64,000 nucleotides of DNA from contig NZ_RJKQ01000002.1 in the NCBI RefSeq assembly GCF_003751845.1, positions 992,001 through 1,056,000 of the forward strand, written 5' to 3'. The first letter of the stretch is position 1, and each line of letters begins with the position of its first letter. A program made the position numbers and the translations under genes. Below the pieces are notes generated by a model. The model was not told the DNA's origin. It ran no database searches and worked only from the letters and a program-made list of their open reading frames with translations. Origin of the DNA: Enterobacter sp. BIGb0383. Lineage in GTDB: Bacteria; Pseudomonadota; Gammaproteobacteria; Enterobacterales; Enterobacteriaceae. This document shows, piece after piece, positions 12,590 through 23,970 of this stretch.

Positions 12590-13441
12590 TTATCGTAGCT
12601 CGCACCCGGCACGGAACTCGCTGGGGCTGGCCCCGGTGCATTTTTTAAAGACCCGTGAGAAATAGAGCTGATCCTCAAACCCGACGTTGCGGCCTACGCT
12701 GGCAATCGGCATACGCGTCGTACTCAGCAGCAGCTTGGCCTGGCTGATACGCTGATCCTCGCGCCAGCTCAGTACGCTGACGCCGAGCTGCTGGCGAAAC
12801 AGATGCGACAGCCTGGACGGCGACAGGCAGACGTGCTGAGCGACGCTGGCAATATCAAAGCGAATATCCGCCAGATGATCGCTGATGTACTGGCAGGCGT
12901 CGCGCACCCGATGATCCAGCGGCGGATGCAGGGATTCGTTGATCGCATCCACACGTCTTAACAGGAGCTGCTCCAGCAGGTTGATCGCCAGCAGCTCCGA
13001 ATAGCGCCCTTCCCGCTGCCCGGCATCAATAATCTGGGTAAAGAGTTCGGCGAAGTGCGCCTGCTGCGCCTCGTCAGGACGATAGAAGCCGGTCTGGGCG
13101 AAAATCGTCGGCCAGTTCAGCCACTCCTGCCAGTAGGCGCGGGGCCGGAAGTAAACCCACTGGTGATACCATTCGCTGGCGTCATCGTGACGGCCGTAGT
13201 GGTGCACCTCGCCGGGCGGAAACAGCAGGATATCGCCGGGACGACAGACAAACTGCTTATTCTGATTGTTGATTACACCCTCACCGCGCACGGTCATATT
13301 GAGGATATAGCCCTTCATGCCCAGCGGCCGGTCGACAAAAAAATCGAGGTAGCTTTCGGCATCGATGGGCGTCAGCCCGGCCACCAGATGCGCATTAAAC
13401 GAATAGCCCGGCAGCAGGGGATCATTTTGAGTTTCAGCCAT
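12590..13441 (-). CDS. araC: arabinose operon regulator AraC
   Basis: Dual activator/repressor of araBAD that responds to L-arabinose. From the ATG at 13441 it has 283 residues. The N-terminal cupin domain has the [15 protein letters not shown] opening and the [15 protein letters not shown] pocket. The C-terminal domain has two helix-turn-helix units ([20 protein letters not shown] and the [17 protein letters not shown] segment). It lacks the last ten or so residues of E. coli AraC and ends FRAGCELR, a common form in relatives. It is divergent from araBAD, and the control region between them has the known operator set. Confidence 0.96.
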   Translation of the reverse strand: MAETQNDPLLPGYSFNAHLVAGLTPIDAESYLDFFVDRPLGMKGYILNMTVRGEGVINNQNKQFVCRPGDILLFPPGEVHHYGRHDDASEWYHQWVYFRPRAYWQEWLNWPTIFAQTGFYRPDEAQQAHFAELFTQIIDAGQREGRYSELLAINLLEQLLLRRVDAINESLHPPLDHRVRDACQYISDHLADIRFDIASVAQHVCLSPSRLSHLFRQQLGVSVLSWREDQRISQAKLLLSTTRMPIASVGRNVGFEDQLYFSRVFKKCTGASPSEFRAGCELR

Positions 13442-13467
13442 AAACAGGGCGCTCCCTAAGGGGTTAA

Positions 13468-13487
13468 AGGAAACCAATTGTCCATAT
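13468..13487 (+). promoter_or_regulatory. araO2 operator half-site
   Basis: AAACCAATTGTCCATAT at 13471-13487 is identical to the core of E. coli araO2. It lies just upstream of the araC start, about 200 bp from araI1, the distance over which AraC loops DNA to repress araBAD without arabinose. Confidence 0.85.
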
Positions 13488-13617
13488 CACACATCGCGTT
13501 ACCCTCTTTCCCTGAGGTCGACCCACCGGCCTGAGCATTCCGTCTCCAACCCCGCAACAGAAAAGAATTTTGTGCTTATGACCTACCAAAGTCCGTTAAA
13601 AAGGCTCAACAAAAGTG

Positions 13618-13634
13618 TCTATAAAGAGGACAGA
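13618..13634 (+). promoter_or_regulatory. araO1 operator (left half)
   Basis: TCTATAAAGAGGACAGA aligns with the E. coli araO1 left half (TCTATAATCACGGCAGA). The right half probably follows within the next 20 bases. It would mediate autoregulation of araC. Confidence 0.7.
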
Positions 13635-13649
13635 AATGTCCACATTGAA

Positions 13650-13671
13650 TATTTGCACGGCATCACACTTT
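13650..13671 (+). promoter_or_regulatory. CRP site of the ara control region
   Basis: TTTGCACGGCATCACACTT aligns with the E. coli araBAD/araC CRP site (TTTGCACGGCGTCACACTT), differing at one base and lying immediately upstream of araI1. Confidence 0.8.
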
Positions 13672-13680
13672 ACGAACCCA

Positions 13681-13744
13681 TAGCATTATTATCCATAAGA
13701 TTAGCGGTTCCTGCCTGACCATTTTCACGCTCACTCTCTAGTGT
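13681..13744 (+). promoter_or_regulatory. araI1-I2 and araBAD promoter
   Basis: araI1 TAGCATTATTATCCATA (13681-13697) and araI2 TAGCGGTTCCTGCCTGA (13702-13718) are separated by AGAT, as in E. coli. The -35 CTGACC (13715-13720) overlaps I2 and the -10 TAGTGT (13739-13744) follows 18 bp later. Arabinose-bound AraC on I1-I2 would recruit polymerase. Confidence 0.85.
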
Positions 13745-13780
13745 TACTCCATGTCCGATTCTTCATTCATGGAGCAGCAG

Positions 13781-15490
13781 ATGGCGATAGCAATAGGCCT
13801 CGATTTTGGCAGTGATTCAGTACGTGCGCTGGCGGTGGACTGTACCAGCGGCGAAGAGATCGCCACCAGCGTGGAGTGGTATCCGCGCTGGCAGGAGGGG
13901 CGATACTGCGACGCGGCGCATAACCAGTTCCGCCACCACCCGCGCGACTATATCGAATCCATGGAGGCCGCCCTGAAAACGGTGCTGGCATCGTTGAGCG
14001 AGGCGCAGCGCCAGCAGGTTCGCGGTATTGGCGTTGACAGCACCGGCTCCACGCCCGCCCCGATAGATGCCCAGGGTCAGGTACTGGCCCTGCGTCCCGA
14101 ATTCGCCGATAACCCCAACGCCATGTTTGTGCTGTGGAAAGACCATACTTCGGTCGAAGAAGCGGAGGCGATTACCCGCCTGTGCCATACGCCCGGCAAC
14201 GTGGATTACTCCCGCTATATCGGGGGAATTTACTCCAGCGAGTGGTTCTGGGCCAAAATCCTGCACGTCACTCGCCAGGATCGCGCCGTGGCTCAGGCCG
14301 CTGCCTCCTGGATCGAGCTGTGCGACTGGGTTCCGGCTCTGCTTTCCGGCACCACCCGACCGCAGGATATCCGCCGCGGCCGCTGCAGCGCCGGGCATAA
14401 ATCCCTGTGGCATGAGAGCTGGGGTGGCATGCCACCGGCCAGCTTCTTCGACGCCCTGGATCCGATTATCAACCAGAACCTGACCTGGCCCCTGTTTACC
14501 GAGACCTGGACCGCCGATCTGCCCGTCGGCAACCTGAGTCCCGAGTGGGCGACCCGGCTGGGCCTGCCGGAAACGGTGGTCATTTCCGGCGGCGCCTTCG
14601 ACTGCCATATGGGCGCGGTCGGCGCGGGCGCGCAGCCCAACACGCTGGTCAAAGTGATCGGCACCTCCACCTGCGACATTCTGATTGCCGATAAACCCGA
14701 CGTCGGTGACCGCGCCATCAAAGGCATCTGCGGCCAGGTTGACGGCAGTGTGGTGCCGGACTTTATCGGTCTGGAAGCGGGCCAGTCCGCCTTCGGCGAT
14801 ATCTATGCCTGGTTTGGCCGCATTCTCGGCTGGCCGCTGGAACAGCTGGCCACGCAGCATCCGGAACTGCGCGAGCAGATCCGCACCAGCCAGAAACAGC
14901 TCCTGCCCGCGCTGACCGAAGCCTGGGCGAAAAATCCTTCTCTCGATCATCTCCCGGTGGTGCTGGACTGGTTTAACGGCCGCCGTACGCCCAATGCCAA
15001 CCAGCGGCTGAAAGGGGTGATTACCGACCTTAACCTGGCGACCGACGCCCCGGCGCTCTTTGGCGGCCTGATCGCCGCAACCGCCTTTGGCGCCCGCGCC
15101 ATTATGGAGTGCTTCACCGACCAGGGGATCGACGTCAACAACGTGATGGCGCTGGGCGGTATCGCCCGCAAAAACCCGGTGATTATGCAGGCCTGCTGCG
15201 ACGTGCTAAATCGCCCGTTACAGATTGTTGCCTCCGATCAGTGCTGTGCGCTAGGCGCGGCCATCTTTGCCGCCGTCGCCGCCGGAGTACACGCAGATAT
15301 TCCTGCCGCACAGCAAAAAATGGCCAGCCGGGTGGAAAGCACGCTCCAGCCCGGCCGTGAACAGGCCCAACGCTTTGAACAGCTTTATCAGCGCTACCGC
15401 CAGTGGGCGGAAAGCGCGGAACAGCATTACCTCCCAGGCAGCACGCCCGCGCCAACCGCGTCGGCCAGCCGGACAACTTTGACCCATTAA
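13781..15490 (+). CDS. araB: L-ribulokinase
   Basis: Phosphorylates L-ribulose to L-ribulose-5-phosphate, second step of arabinose breakdown. The ATG at 13781 ([20 protein letters not shown]) has GGAG seven bases upstream and gives 569 residues, close to E. coli 566. The earlier in-frame ATG at 13751 lies too close to the promoter. FGGY-kinase landmarks are present: the DFGSDS phosphate loop near residue 8, [11 protein letters not shown] near 85 and GGIARKN near 455. It is first in araBAD, with a 10-base gap to araA. Confidence 0.96.
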   Translation: MAIAIGLDFGSDSVRALAVDCTSGEEIATSVEWYPRWQEGRYCDAAHNQFRHHPRDYIESMEAALKTVLASLSEAQRQQVRGIGVDSTGSTPAPIDAQGQVLALRPEFADNPNAMFVLWKDHTSVEEAEAITRLCHTPGNVDYSRYIGGIYSSEWFWAKILHVTRQDRAVAQAAASWIELCDWVPALLSGTTRPQDIRRGRCSAGHKSLWHESWGGMPPASFFDALDPIINQNLTWPLFTETWTADLPVGNLSPEWATRLGLPETVVISGGAFDCHMGAVGAGAQPNTLVKVIGTSTCDILIADKPDVGDRAIKGICGQVDGSVVPDFIGLEAGQSAFGDIYAWFGRILGWPLEQLATQHPELREQIRTSQKQLLPALTEAWAKNPSLDHLPVVLDWFNGRRTPNANQRLKGVITDLNLATDAPALFGGLIAATAFGARAIMECFTDQGIDVNNVMALGGIARKNPVIMQACCDVLNRPLQIVASDQCCALGAAIFAAVAAGVHADIPAAQQKMASRVESTLQPGREQAQRFEQLYQRYRQWAESAEQHYLPGSTPAPTASASRTTLTH

Positions 15491-15500
15491 GGACAACGAA

Positions 15501-17003
15501 ATGACAATTTTTGCGAATCATGAAGTGTGGTTTGTCATTGGCAGCCAGCACCTGTACGGACCGGAAGCGCTGCAGCAGGTTACCCGGCATGCGGAACAGG
15601 TGGTTAACGCCCTGAATACGGAAGCCAAACTTCCCTGCAAGCTGGTACTGAAGCCGCTGGGCACCCGCCCGGATGAGATCACCGCTATCTGCCGCGACGC
15701 CAGCTATGACGATCGCTGCGCCGGTCTGGTGGTGTGGCTGCACACCTTCTCCCCGGCCAAAATGTGGATCAACGGTCTGTCGATCCTGACCAAACCGCTG
15801 CTGCAGTTCCATACCCAGTTCAACGCCTCCCTGCCCTGGGACAGCATCGACATGGACTTTATGAACCTGAACCAGACCGCACACGGCGGCCGCGAGTTCG
15901 GCTTTATCGGCGCGCGGATGCGTCAGCAGCACGCGGTGGTTACCGGCCACTGGCAGGATAAACACGCCCAGCAGCGTATCGGCGCCTGGATGCGTCAGGC
16001 CGTCTCAAAACAGGATACCCGCAACCTGAAAGTCGTCCGCTTCGGCGACAATATGCGTGAAGTCGCGGTGACCGACGGGGATAAAGTCGCCGCGCAGATC
16101 AAGTTTGGCTTTTCCGTGAATACCTGGGCGGTCGGCGACCTGGTTCAGGTGGTTAACGCGGTCAGCGACGGCGATATCAACGCCCTGGTGGACGAATATG
16201 AAAGCAGCTATCGCCTGACGGCGGCAGCGCAAATCCACGGCGAGAAACGCCAGAACGTGCTTGATGCCGCCCGTATCGAACTCGGCATGAAGCGCTTCCT
16301 GCAGGAGGGCGGCTTCCACGCCTTCACCACTACCTTTGAAGATTTGCACGGCCTGAAACAGCTTCCGGGCCTGGCGGTACAGCGCCTGATGCAGCAGGGC
16401 TACGGCTTTGCCGGGGAAGGCGACTGGAAGACCGCCGCGCTGCTGCGCATTATGAAAGTGATGGCGACCGGCCTTGAGGGCGGCACCTCCTTTATGGAGG
16501 ATTACACCTACCACTTTGAAAAGGGCAACGACCTGATCCTCGGCTCGCATATGCTGGAAGTGTGCCCGACCATCGCCCTGGATGAAAAACCGATCCTCGA
16601 CGTGCAGTTCCTCGGCATCGGCGGCAAGGCCGATCCGGCCCGTCTGATCTTCTCCACCAAAACCGGCCCGGGCATCGTCGCCAGCCTGATCGACCTCGGC
16701 GACCGCTTCCGCCTGCTGGTAAACACCCTCGACACGGTGAAAACCCCGCACGACCTGCCGAAACTGCCGGTGGCCAACGCCCTGTGGAAAGCGCATCCGG
16801 ATATGGAAACCGCCTCCGAGGCCTGGATTATCGCCGGAGGCGCGCACCACACCGTCTTCAGCCATGCTCTGAACCTCGATGATATGCGTCAGTTCGCCGA
16901 ACTGCACAATATCGAACTGGTGGTGATCGACCAGGAAACGCGCCTGCCGGCCCTGAAAGACGCGCTGCGCTGGAACGAAGTCTATTACGGCGCTCGCCGC
17001 TAA
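15501..17003 (+). CDS. araA: L-arabinose isomerase
   Basis: Converts L-arabinose to L-ribulose; Mn-dependent. It is exactly 500 residues, the E. coli length. The opening [16 protein letters not shown] and the metal-binding acidic residues in [15 protein letters not shown] near residue 330 are present. The AAGGACAACGAA ribosome site lies in the short gap behind araB. Confidence 0.97.
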   Translation: MTIFANHEVWFVIGSQHLYGPEALQQVTRHAEQVVNALNTEAKLPCKLVLKPLGTRPDEITAICRDASYDDRCAGLVVWLHTFSPAKMWINGLSILTKPLLQFHTQFNASLPWDSIDMDFMNLNQTAHGGREFGFIGARMRQQHAVVTGHWQDKHAQQRIGAWMRQAVSKQDTRNLKVVRFGDNMREVAVTDGDKVAAQIKFGFSVNTWAVGDLVQVVNAVSDGDINALVDEYESSYRLTAAAQIHGEKRQNVLDAARIELGMKRFLQEGGFHAFTTTFEDLHGLKQLPGLAVQRLMQQGYGFAGEGDWKTAALLRIMKVMATGLEGGTSFMEDYTYHFEKGNDLILGSHMLEVCPTIALDEKPILDVQFLGIGGKADPARLIFSTKTGPGIVASLIDLGDRFRLLVNTLDTVKTPHDLPKLPVANALWKAHPDMETASEAWIIAGGAHHTVFSHALNLDDMRQFAELHNIELVVIDQETRLPALKDALRWNEVYYGARR

Positions 17004-17015
17004 CAGAAGCATCGC

Positions 17016-17035
17016 TGGCCAGCGCAAGCTGGCCA
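17016..17035 (+). other. araA-araD intercistronic hairpin
   Basis: A perfect eight-base-pair inverted repeat, TGGCCAGC / GCTGGCCA around GCAA, lies in the 49-base gap between araA and araD, with no T tract. It is more likely an mRNA stability or processing element than a terminator. Confidence 0.6.
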
Positions 17036-17052
17036 TTATTGCGGAGGAGACG

Positions 17053-17748
17053 ATGTACGACTCACTGAAACAGCAGGTGCTGGACGCCAACCTGGCGCTC
17101 CCGGCGCACAATCTGGTGACCCTCACCTGGGGCAACGTCAGCGCCATCGACCGCCAGCACGGCGTGTTTGCGATTAAGCCGTCCGGCGTCGATTACCGCG
17201 TAATGACCGTGGACGATATTGTGGTGGTCAGCCTGGCCAGCGGAGAAGTGGTTGAAGGTAACAAAAAACCGTCATCGGATACCCCAACCCATCGGCTGCT
17301 CTATCAGGCTTTCCCGACCCTCGGCGGTATCGTGCATACCCACTCGCGTCACGCCACCATCTGGGCGCAGGCGGGATTGCCGATCCCGGCGACCGGCACC
17401 ACCCACGCAGACTACTTCTACGGGGCGATCCCCTGCACCCGCAAAATGACCGATGCGGAGATTAACGGGGCCTACGAGTGGGAAACTGGCCACGTGATTG
17501 CCGAAACCTTCGAAACCCTGGGGATCGATCCGGCGCAGATGCCCGGTGTGCTGGTTCACTCCCACGGCCCGTTCGCCTGGGGCAAAAACGCGGAAGATGC
17601 GGTGCACAACGCCATCGTGCTGGAAGAGGTGGCCTATATGGGCATCTTCTGCAAACAACTCGCGCCTGACCTGCCGGAGATGCAGCAGACGCTGCTGGAT
17701 AAACACTATCTGCGCAAGCACGGTGCGAAGGCGTACTACGGCCAGTAA
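17053..17748 (+). CDS. araD: L-ribulose-5-phosphate 4-epimerase
   Basis: Final step of arabinose catabolism, making D-xylulose-5-phosphate. It is 231 residues, the family length. It is a class II aldolase fold with zinc ligands in [12 protein letters not shown] near residues 95-97 and HSHGPFAWG near 171. GGAGGAGACG precedes the ATG. It is last in araBAD and is followed by a terminator. Confidence 0.97.
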   Translation: MYDSLKQQVLDANLALPAHNLVTLTWGNVSAIDRQHGVFAIKPSGVDYRVMTVDDIVVVSLASGEVVEGNKKPSSDTPTHRLLYQAFPTLGGIVHTHSRHATIWAQAGLPIPATGTTHADYFYGAIPCTRKMTDAEINGAYEWETGHVIAETFETLGIDPAQMPGVLVHSHGPFAWGKNAEDAVHNAIVLEEVAYMGIFCKQLAPDLPEMQQTLLDKHYLRKHGAKAYYGQ

Positions 17749-17768
17749 CACTGTACAAAAAATCAGTA
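17749..17768 (+). promoter_or_regulatory. LexA (SOS) box of polB
   Basis: CACTGTACAAAAAATCAGTA fits the CTG-N10-CAG LexA rule and 14 of 20 positions of the SOS consensus. It begins right after the araD stop and ends about 18 bp before TATAAT at 17787, so it covers the -35 region of the likely polB promoter. This agrees with polB being a damage-inducible gene in E. coli. Confidence 0.8.
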
Positions 17769-17776
17769 AAAGCGAT

Positions 17777-17811
17777 AAGACCAGGCTATAATGTGGCCTG
17801 GTCTTTTTTTT
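17777..17811 (+). terminator. araBAD terminator, with the polB -10 box in its loop
   Basis: AAGACCAGGC (17777-17786) pairs with GCCTGGTCTT (17796-17805) and is followed by six T residues. The loop contains TATAAT (17787-17792). A transcript from araD would fold and stop here. One starting from the internal -10 would begin near 17799, inside the right arm, and escape. Confidence 0.85.
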
Positions 17812-17823
17812 AGAGAAAATAAC

Positions 17824-20184
17824 GTGGCGCAGGCGCGAGAAGGCTTTTTACTCACCCGACACTGGCGGGATATGCCGCAGGGCACCGAAGTCACCTTCTG
17901 GCTGGCAACAGACCAGGGGCCGCTGCGCGTCACGCTGCCGCCGCAGGAATCTGTCGCCTTCCTTCCCGCCTCACAGCAGGAGAAAGTGCGCACTCTGCTC
18001 GCCCAGGAGTCCGGCTGGCGGCTGACACCGCTTGAGCTAAAAGACTTCCACCGTCAGCCCGTCTGCGGCCTTTATTGCCGTAACCACCGCCAGCATATGC
18101 GCTACGAAAAACTGCTGCGTGAAGGCGGGATCACTCTCTATGAGGCCGATGTCCGCCCGCCCGAGCGCTTTCTGATGGAGCGCTTTATCAACGCCCCGGT
18201 CTGGGTTGAGGGCGAGCCGCGCGGCGACGCGCTGGCTAACGCCCGGATGAAACCCAATCCCGACTACCGTCCACCGCTGAAATGGGTTTCGCTGGATATC
18301 GAAACCAGCCGCCACGGCGAGCTCTACTGTATCGGGCTGGAGGGCTGCGGCCAGCGTACCGTTTATATGCTCGGTCCGGCCAACGGCAACGCGGCTGACG
18401 CGGGCGATCTCCATCTGGAGTATGTCGACAGCCGCCCCGCGCTGCTGGAAAAGCTCAACGCCTGGTTTGCCGAGCACGATCCCGACGTCATTATTGGCTG
18501 GAACCTGGTGCAGTTTGACCTGCGGGTGTTGCAGAAACACGCCGAGCGCTACCGTATTCCGCTGCGCTTAGGGCGCGGCAATAGCGAGATCGAGTGGCGC
18601 GAGCACGGCTTTAAAAACGGCGTCTTCTTTGCCCAGGCCAGCGGTCGTCTGATTATTGACGGGATCGAAGCCCTGAAATCCGCCTTCTGGAACTTTGCCT
18701 CTTTCTCGCTGGAGGCCGTGTCGCAGGAGCTGCTGGGCGAAGGTAAAGCCAGCGATACGCCCTGGGACCGAATGGATGAAATAGAGCACCGCTTCGCAGA
18801 AGATAAACCGGCGCTCGCCCGCTATAACCTGCAGGACTGCGTGCTGGTCACCCGCATCTTCCATAAAACCGCCATCATGCCTTTTTTGCTGGAGCGCGCG
18901 ACCGTTAACGGCCTGCCGGTGGATCGCCACGGTGGGTCAGTCGCCTCCTTCGGCCATCTCTATTTCCCGCGTATGCACCGCGTCGGCTACGTGGCCCCGA
19001 ACCTCGGCGACGTGCCGCCTCAGGCCAGCCCCGGCGGCTATGTGATGGATTCCCGGCCCGGCCTGTATGACTCGGTGCTGGTACTGGACTATAAAAGCCT
19101 GTATCCGTCGATTATTCGCACCTTTCTTATCGACCCGGTCGGACTGGTCGAAGGCATGGCGCAGCCGGACGAGCAGCACAGCACCGAAGGCTATCTCGGC
19201 GCGCGCTTCTCGCGGGAAATCCACTGTCTGCCGGATATTGTCAGCCAGATCTGGCACGGGCGCGACGAGGCCAAACGCCAGGGCAATAAGCCGCTCTCCC
19301 AGGCGCTGAAAATTATTATGAACGCCTTCTATGGCGTGCTCGGCACCAGCGCCTGCCGCTTTTTTGACCCTCGTCTGGCCTCATCCATCACCATGCGCGG
19401 CCATGCAATTATGCGCCAGACCCGTGAACTCATTGAAGCCCAGGGCTATGACGTGATTTACGGCGACACGGACTCGACGTTTGTCTGGCTAAAAGGCGCT
19501 CACGGTGAAGAGGACGCCGCCCGCATCGGCAAAGCGCTGGTGGAGCAGGTGAATGACTGGTGGCGCAGCCATCTGCAGGAGCAGAATCTGACCAGCGCGC
19601 TGGAACTGGAGTATGAAACCCACTTCTGTCGTTTTTTGATGCCGACCATTCGCGGAGCGGAGACGGGAAGTAAAAAGCGCTATGCCGGGCTGATCCAGGA
19701 AGGGACAGAACAACGGATGGTCTTTAAAGGGCTGGAGACGGTGCGCACCGACTGGACCCCGCTGGCTCAGCAGTTCCAGCAAAATCTCTATCTGCGGATC
19801 TTCCGTAACGAGCCTTATAAAGAGTACGTCCGCGATACCATCGACAAATTAATGGCCGGTGAGCTGGACAGTCAGCTGGTCTACCGCAAGCGCCTGCGCC
19901 GCCCGCTGGCGGAGTATCAGCGCAATATTCCCCCGCACGTGCGTGCCGCAAAGCTGGCGGATGAGCATAACCAGTCGCTGGGACGCCCGCCGCAGTATCA
20001 AAATCGCGGTACCATAAAATATGTCTGGACCACCAGCGGCCCGGAGCCGCTCGAGTGGCAGCCCTCGCCGCTGGATTATGACCACTATCTGAGCAAACAA
20101 TTACAGCCGGTGGCCGACGGCATTCTTCCTTTCCTTGACGATGATTTTGCTACACTACTGACAGGGCAGCTGGGATTATTTTAA
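17824..20184 (+). CDS. polB: DNA polymerase II
   Basis: Family B DNA polymerase with proofreading, used in replication restart and translesion work after damage. The GTG at 17824 ([14 protein letters not shown]) gives 786 residues (E. coli 783). An upstream ATG in frame lies within the terminator/promoter and is not used. The 3'-5' exonuclease motif is seen in [13 protein letters not shown] near residue 155. Polymerase motif A is [11 protein letters not shown] near 420 and motif C is YGDTDST near 545. A LexA box lies upstream. Confidence 0.97.
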   Translation: MAQAREGFLLTRHWRDMPQGTEVTFWLATDQGPLRVTLPPQESVAFLPASQQEKVRTLLAQESGWRLTPLELKDFHRQPVCGLYCRNHRQHMRYEKLLREGGITLYEADVRPPERFLMERFINAPVWVEGEPRGDALANARMKPNPDYRPPLKWVSLDIETSRHGELYCIGLEGCGQRTVYMLGPANGNAADAGDLHLEYVDSRPALLEKLNAWFAEHDPDVIIGWNLVQFDLRVLQKHAERYRIPLRLGRGNSEIEWREHGFKNGVFFAQASGRLIIDGIEALKSAFWNFASFSLEAVSQELLGEGKASDTPWDRMDEIEHRFAEDKPALARYNLQDCVLVTRIFHKTAIMPFLLERATVNGLPVDRHGGSVASFGHLYFPRMHRVGYVAPNLGDVPPQASPGGYVMDSRPGLYDSVLVLDYKSLYPSIIRTFLIDPVGLVEGMAQPDEQHSTEGYLGARFSREIHCLPDIVSQIWHGRDEAKRQGNKPLSQALKIIMNAFYGVLGTSACRFFDPRLASSITMRGHAIMRQTRELIEAQGYDVIYGDTDSTFVWLKGAHGEEDAARIGKALVEQVNDWWRSHLQEQNLTSALELEYETHFCRFLMPTIRGAETGSKKRYAGLIQEGTEQRMVFKGLETVRTDWTPLAQQFQQNLYLRIFRNEPYKEYVRDTIDKLMAGELDSQLVYRKRLRRPLAEYQRNIPPHVRAAKLADEHNQSLGRPPQYQNRGTIKYVWTTSGPEPLEWQPSPLDYDHYLSKQLQPVADGILPFLDDDFATLLTGQLGLF

Positions 20185-20361
20185 TGGGGGCTGCCGAAAG
20201 TTGGCGCAGGATAAATTTGACGTATGCAACCAGGTGACGAACGCCTTGCCATCCAGTACCATAGCGCCCTTTCCATTTCCAAAACCCTATTTCGAACCGC
20301 CGTTTCTTCCCGACGGTCATTATGCTATTGCCTGAAATTTAAGATATAGAGCCAAAAACAT

Positions 20362-23268
20362 ATGCCTTTTAAACCTGGTCAACGTTGGATTAGCGATACA
20401 GAAAGCGAGCTTGGACTCGGCACCGTTGTGGCAATGGATGCCCGAACCGTCACACTGCTTTTCTCTGCCAGCGGCGAAAACCGCCTGTACGCCCGCAGCG
20501 ACTCCCCTGTTACCCGCGTGATGTTCAATCCCGGTGATACGGTCACCAGCCACGAAGGCTGGCAGCTGCTCGTTGATGAAGTCAAAGAAGATAATGGTCT
20601 GCTGGCCTATATCGGCACCCGCCTGGATACGGACGAGGCAAATGTCACCCTGCGTGAAGTGCTGCTCGACAGCAAGCTGGTCTTCAGCAAGCCGCAGGAC
20701 CGTCTGTTTGCCGGGCAGATCGACCGCATGGATCGTTTTGCCCTGCGTTTCCGCGCCCGCCGTTATCAGAGTGAACAGTACCGTATGCCCTGGAGTGGCC
20801 TGCGCGGCCAGCGCACCAGCCTGATCCCACACCAGCTGCATATCGCCAATGATGTGGGTCGCCGCCACGCGCCACGCGTACTGCTGGCCGATGAAGTGGG
20901 CCTCGGGAAAACCATCGAAGCCGGGATGATCCTGCACCAGCAGCTGCTTTCAGGCGCGGCAGAACGCGTCCTGATCGTGGTACCGGAAACCCTCCAGCAC
21001 CAGTGGCTGGTGGAGATGCTGCGCCGCTTTAACCTGCGCTTTGCCCTATTTGACGACGAGCGCTATGCCGAAGCCCGTCACGATGCGGATAACCCGTTCG
21101 ACACCGAACAGCTGGTGATCTGCTCCCTGGACTTTGTACGCCGCAACAAGCAGCGCCTTGAGCATCTGTGCGAAGGCAGCTGGGACATTATGGTAGTGGA
21201 TGAAGCCCACCACCTGGTCTGGAGCGAAGACGAGCCGAGCCGTGAATATCTGGCTATCGAACAGCTGGCCGCCAGCATTCCCGGCATTCTGCTGCTGACC
21301 GCCACCCCGGAACAGCTGGGGATGGAGAGCCACTTCGCCCGTCTGCGTCTGCTGGATCCCAACCGCTTCCACGATTTCGACCGCTTTACCGAAGAGCAGC
21401 AAAATTACCGCCCGGTTGCCGACGCCGTTGCCCTGCTGCTGGCAGGCAACAAGCTGAGCAACGACGATCTGAATATGCTTGGCGACCTGATTGGTGAGCA
21501 GGATATCGAACCGCTGCTGCAGACGGCCAACAGCGACCGCGAAGGAGCAATGGCCGCACGCAACGAGCTGGTCTCTATGCTGCTGGATCGCCACGGCACC
21601 AGCCGCGTGCTGTTCCGTAACACCCGTAACGGCGTAAAAGGCTTCCCGAAACGCGAGCTGCACACCATTCGCCTGCCGCTGCCGACCCAGTACCAGACCG
21701 CGATTAAGGTTTCGGGCATTATGGGCGCACGTAAAAGTACCGAAGAGCGCGCCCGCGATATGCTCTACCCGGAGCAGATTTATCAGGAATTTGAAGGCGA
21801 TAACGGGACCTGGTGGAACTTCGACCCGCGTGTCGACTGGCTGATGGGCTATCTGACCAGCCATCGTTCTCAAAAGGTGCTGGTGATCTGCGCCAAAGCC
21901 ACCACCGCGCTACAGCTGGAACAGGTTCTGCGCGAGCGTGAAGGTATCCGCGCTGCCGTCTTCCATGAAGGTATGTCCATCGTTGAGCGCGACCGCGCCG
22001 CAGCCTGGTTCGCCGAAGAAGATACCGGCGCCCAGGTGCTGTTATGTTCCGAAATCGGTTCTGAAGGCCGTAACTTCCAGTTTGCCAGCAACCTGGTGAT
22101 GTTCGACCTGCCGTTTAACCCGGACCTGCTGGAGCAGCGTATTGGCCGTCTGGACCGTATCGGTCAGGCGCACGATATTCAGATCCACGTGCCGTGGCTG
22201 GAAAAAACCGCCCAGTCGGTGCTGGTACGCTGGTATCACGAAGGGCTGGATGCGTTCGAGCACACCTGCCCGACCGGCCGTACCATCTATGACACCGTCA
22301 GCAGCGAGCTGATCCAGTACCTGGCCGCGCCGGAAAACACCGACGGCTTTGACGCGCTGATCGCCACCTGCCGTGAACAGCACGACGCGCTGAAAGCCCA
22401 GCTGGAACAGGGCCGCGACCGTCTGCTGGAGATCAACTCCAACGGCGGCGAAAAGGCACAGGCACTGGCAGACAGCATCGCCGAGCAGGATGATGACACC
22501 GGTCTGATTAGCTTTGCCATGAACCTGTTTGATATCGTCGGCATCAACCAGGACGATCGCGGCGAGAATATGATCGTCCTGACGCCGTCCGATCATATGC
22601 TGGTCCCTGATTTCCCGGGCCTGCCGGAAGATGGCTGCACCATTACCTTTGACCGCGATGTGGCGCTTTCCCGCGAGGACGCCCAGTTTATTAGCTGGGA
22701 ACACCCGCTGATCCGCAACGGTCTGGATCTGGTTCTCTCCGGCGACACCGGCAGCAGCACCATTTCTCTGCTGAAGAATAAAGCCCTGCCGGTCGGCACC
22801 CTGCTGCTTGAGCTGGTCTACGTGGTGGAAGCCCAGGCCCCGAAACAGCTCCAGCTTAGCCGTTTCCTGCCGCCAACGCCGGTGCGTCTCCTGCTGGATA
22901 AAGCCGGTAACAACCTTGCGGCTCAGGTCGAGTTCGAAAGCTTTAACCGTCAGCTGAGCGCGGTAAACCGTCATACGGGCAGCAAGCTGGTCAACGCCGT
23001 TCAGCAGGATGTCCACGCGATCCTGAAGCAGGGTGAAGCCCAGGTGGAAAGCGCAGCCCGTCAGCTTATCGACGCGGCGCGTAATGAAGCCGATGAGAAG
23101 CTGTCCGCCGAACTGTCGCGTCTGGAAGCGTTAAAAGCCGTTAACCCGAACATTCGCGATGACGAGCTGAGCGCGATTGAAAGCAACCGCCAGCAGGTGA
23201 TGGAAAGCCTGGATCAGGCGGGCTGGAGACTGGACGCGCTGCGTCTGATCGTTGTGACCCATCAGTAA
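20362..23268 (+). CDS. rapA: RNA polymerase recycling ATPase RapA
   Basis: SWI2/SNF2 ATPase that binds RNA polymerase and helps release stalled post-termination complexes. The 968 residues equal the E. coli length. The N-terminal Tudor-like domains (residues 1-110) are followed by motif [13 protein letters not shown] near 175, a DEAH box in VVDEAHHL near 280 and motif [15 protein letters not shown] near 590. The 177-base gap behind polB contains a TATGCTATT sequence that may be its promoter. rluA follows after 12 bases and is probably cotranscribed. Confidence 0.97.
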   Translation: MPFKPGQRWISDTESELGLGTVVAMDARTVTLLFSASGENRLYARSDSPVTRVMFNPGDTVTSHEGWQLLVDEVKEDNGLLAYIGTRLDTDEANVTLREVLLDSKLVFSKPQDRLFAGQIDRMDRFALRFRARRYQSEQYRMPWSGLRGQRTSLIPHQLHIANDVGRRHAPRVLLADEVGLGKTIEAGMILHQQLLSGAAERVLIVVPETLQHQWLVEMLRRFNLRFALFDDERYAEARHDADNPFDTEQLVICSLDFVRRNKQRLEHLCEGSWDIMVVDEAHHLVWSEDEPSREYLAIEQLAASIPGILLLTATPEQLGMESHFARLRLLDPNRFHDFDRFTEEQQNYRPVADAVALLLAGNKLSNDDLNMLGDLIGEQDIEPLLQTANSDREGAMAARNELVSMLLDRHGTSRVLFRNTRNGVKGFPKRELHTIRLPLPTQYQTAIKVSGIMGARKSTEERARDMLYPEQIYQEFEGDNGTWWNFDPRVDWLMGYLTSHRSQKVLVICAKATTALQLEQVLREREGIRAAVFHEGMSIVERDRAAAWFAEEDTGAQVLLCSEIGSEGRNFQFASNLVMFDLPFNPDLLEQRIGRLDRIGQAHDIQIHVPWLEKTAQSVLVRWYHEGLDAFEHTCPTGRTIYDTVSSELIQYLAAPENTDGFDALIATCREQHDALKAQLEQGRDRLLEINSNGGEKAQALADSIAEQDDDTGLISFAMNLFDIVGINQDDRGENMIVLTPSDHMLVPDFPGLPEDGCTITFDRDVALSREDAQFISWEHPLIRNGLDLVLSGDTGSSTISLLKNKALPVGTLLLELVYVVEAQAPKQLQLSRFLPPTPVRLLLDKAGNNLAAQVEFESFNRQLSAVNRHTGSKLVNAVQQDVHAILKQGEAQVESAARQLIDAARNEADEKLSAELSRLEALKAVNPNIRDDELSAIESNRQQVMESLDQAGWRLDALRLIVVTHQ

Positions 23269-23280
23269 CAGGAGCCGTCT

Positions 23281-23940
23281 ATGGTGATGGAAGACTACAA
23301 TCCGCCGCTGGAACCCTGGCTGCTTATCCTCTATCAGGATGAGCACATTATGGTCGTCAACAAGCCAAGCGGCCTGCTGTCGGTCCCGGGGCGTCTTGAG
23401 GAGCATAAAGACAGCGTGATGACCCGCATCCAGCGGGATTATCCGCAGGCGGAATCCGTGCATCGTCTGGATATGGCGACCAGCGGAGTGATTGTGGTTG
23501 CCCTGAACAAGGCGGCTGAGCGTGAGCTGAAACGTCAGTTCCGCGATCGCGAACCGAAAAAACAGTACCAGGCCCGCATCTGGGGACACCCGGCGCAGGC
23601 CGAGGGACTGGTGGATTTGCCGCTCATTTGCGACTGGCCGAATCGGCCAAAGCAGAAGGTGTGCTATGAAACCGGCAAAAGCGCGCAGACCGAATATGAG
23701 GTACTGGAGTTCGCGGACGACAACACCGCCCGCGTTCGCCTGAAGCCCATTACCGGACGCTCACACCAGCTGCGCGTCCATATGCAGGCGCTCGGCCATC
23801 CGATCCTCGGCGACCGGTTCTACGCCACCCCGGAGGCGCTGGCGCGAGCCCCGCGCCTGCTGCTGCATGCGGAAATGCTCACCATCACCCACCCGGTCTA
23901 CGGGAACAGTATGACGTTTAAGGCACCGGTGGATTTTTAA
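23281..23940 (+). CDS. rluA: dual-specificity rRNA/tRNA pseudouridine synthase
   Basis: Makes pseudouridine-746 in 23S rRNA and pseudouridine-32 in several tRNAs. The 219 residues match E. coli. The catalytic Asp is in VHRLDMATSGV near residue 64, and GRSHQLRVHMQALGHPILGD is the conserved RNA-contact region. GGAG lies eight bases before the ATG. In E. coli the next gene is djlA; here the citrate locus intervenes. Confidence 0.97.
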   Translation: MVMEDYNPPLEPWLLILYQDEHIMVVNKPSGLLSVPGRLEEHKDSVMTRIQRDYPQAESVHRLDMATSGVIVVALNKAAERELKRQFRDREPKKQYQARIWGHPAQAEGLVDLPLICDWPNRPKQKVCYETGKSAQTEYEVLEFADDNTARVRLKPITGRSHQLRVHMQALGHPILGDRFYATPEALARAPRLLLHAEMLTITHPVYGNSMTFKAPVDF

Positions 23941-23945
23941 AGATG

Positions 23946-23970
23946 CCCCTCTCCTTGTGCGAGAGGGGTT
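23946..23970 (+). terminator. rluA/citG convergent terminator
   Basis: CCCCTCTC (23946-23953) pairs with GAGAGGGG (23961-23968) in the 30 bases between convergent rluA and citG. It is followed by TT on the plus strand, and by CATCTTTAAAAA on the minus strand. It is probably used from both sides. Confidence 0.7.

Noticed and set aside
17016-17035. The araA-araD hairpin as a REP/BIME element.
   Set aside because: The stem is short and lacks the REP consensus. It is a simple intercistronic inverted repeat.
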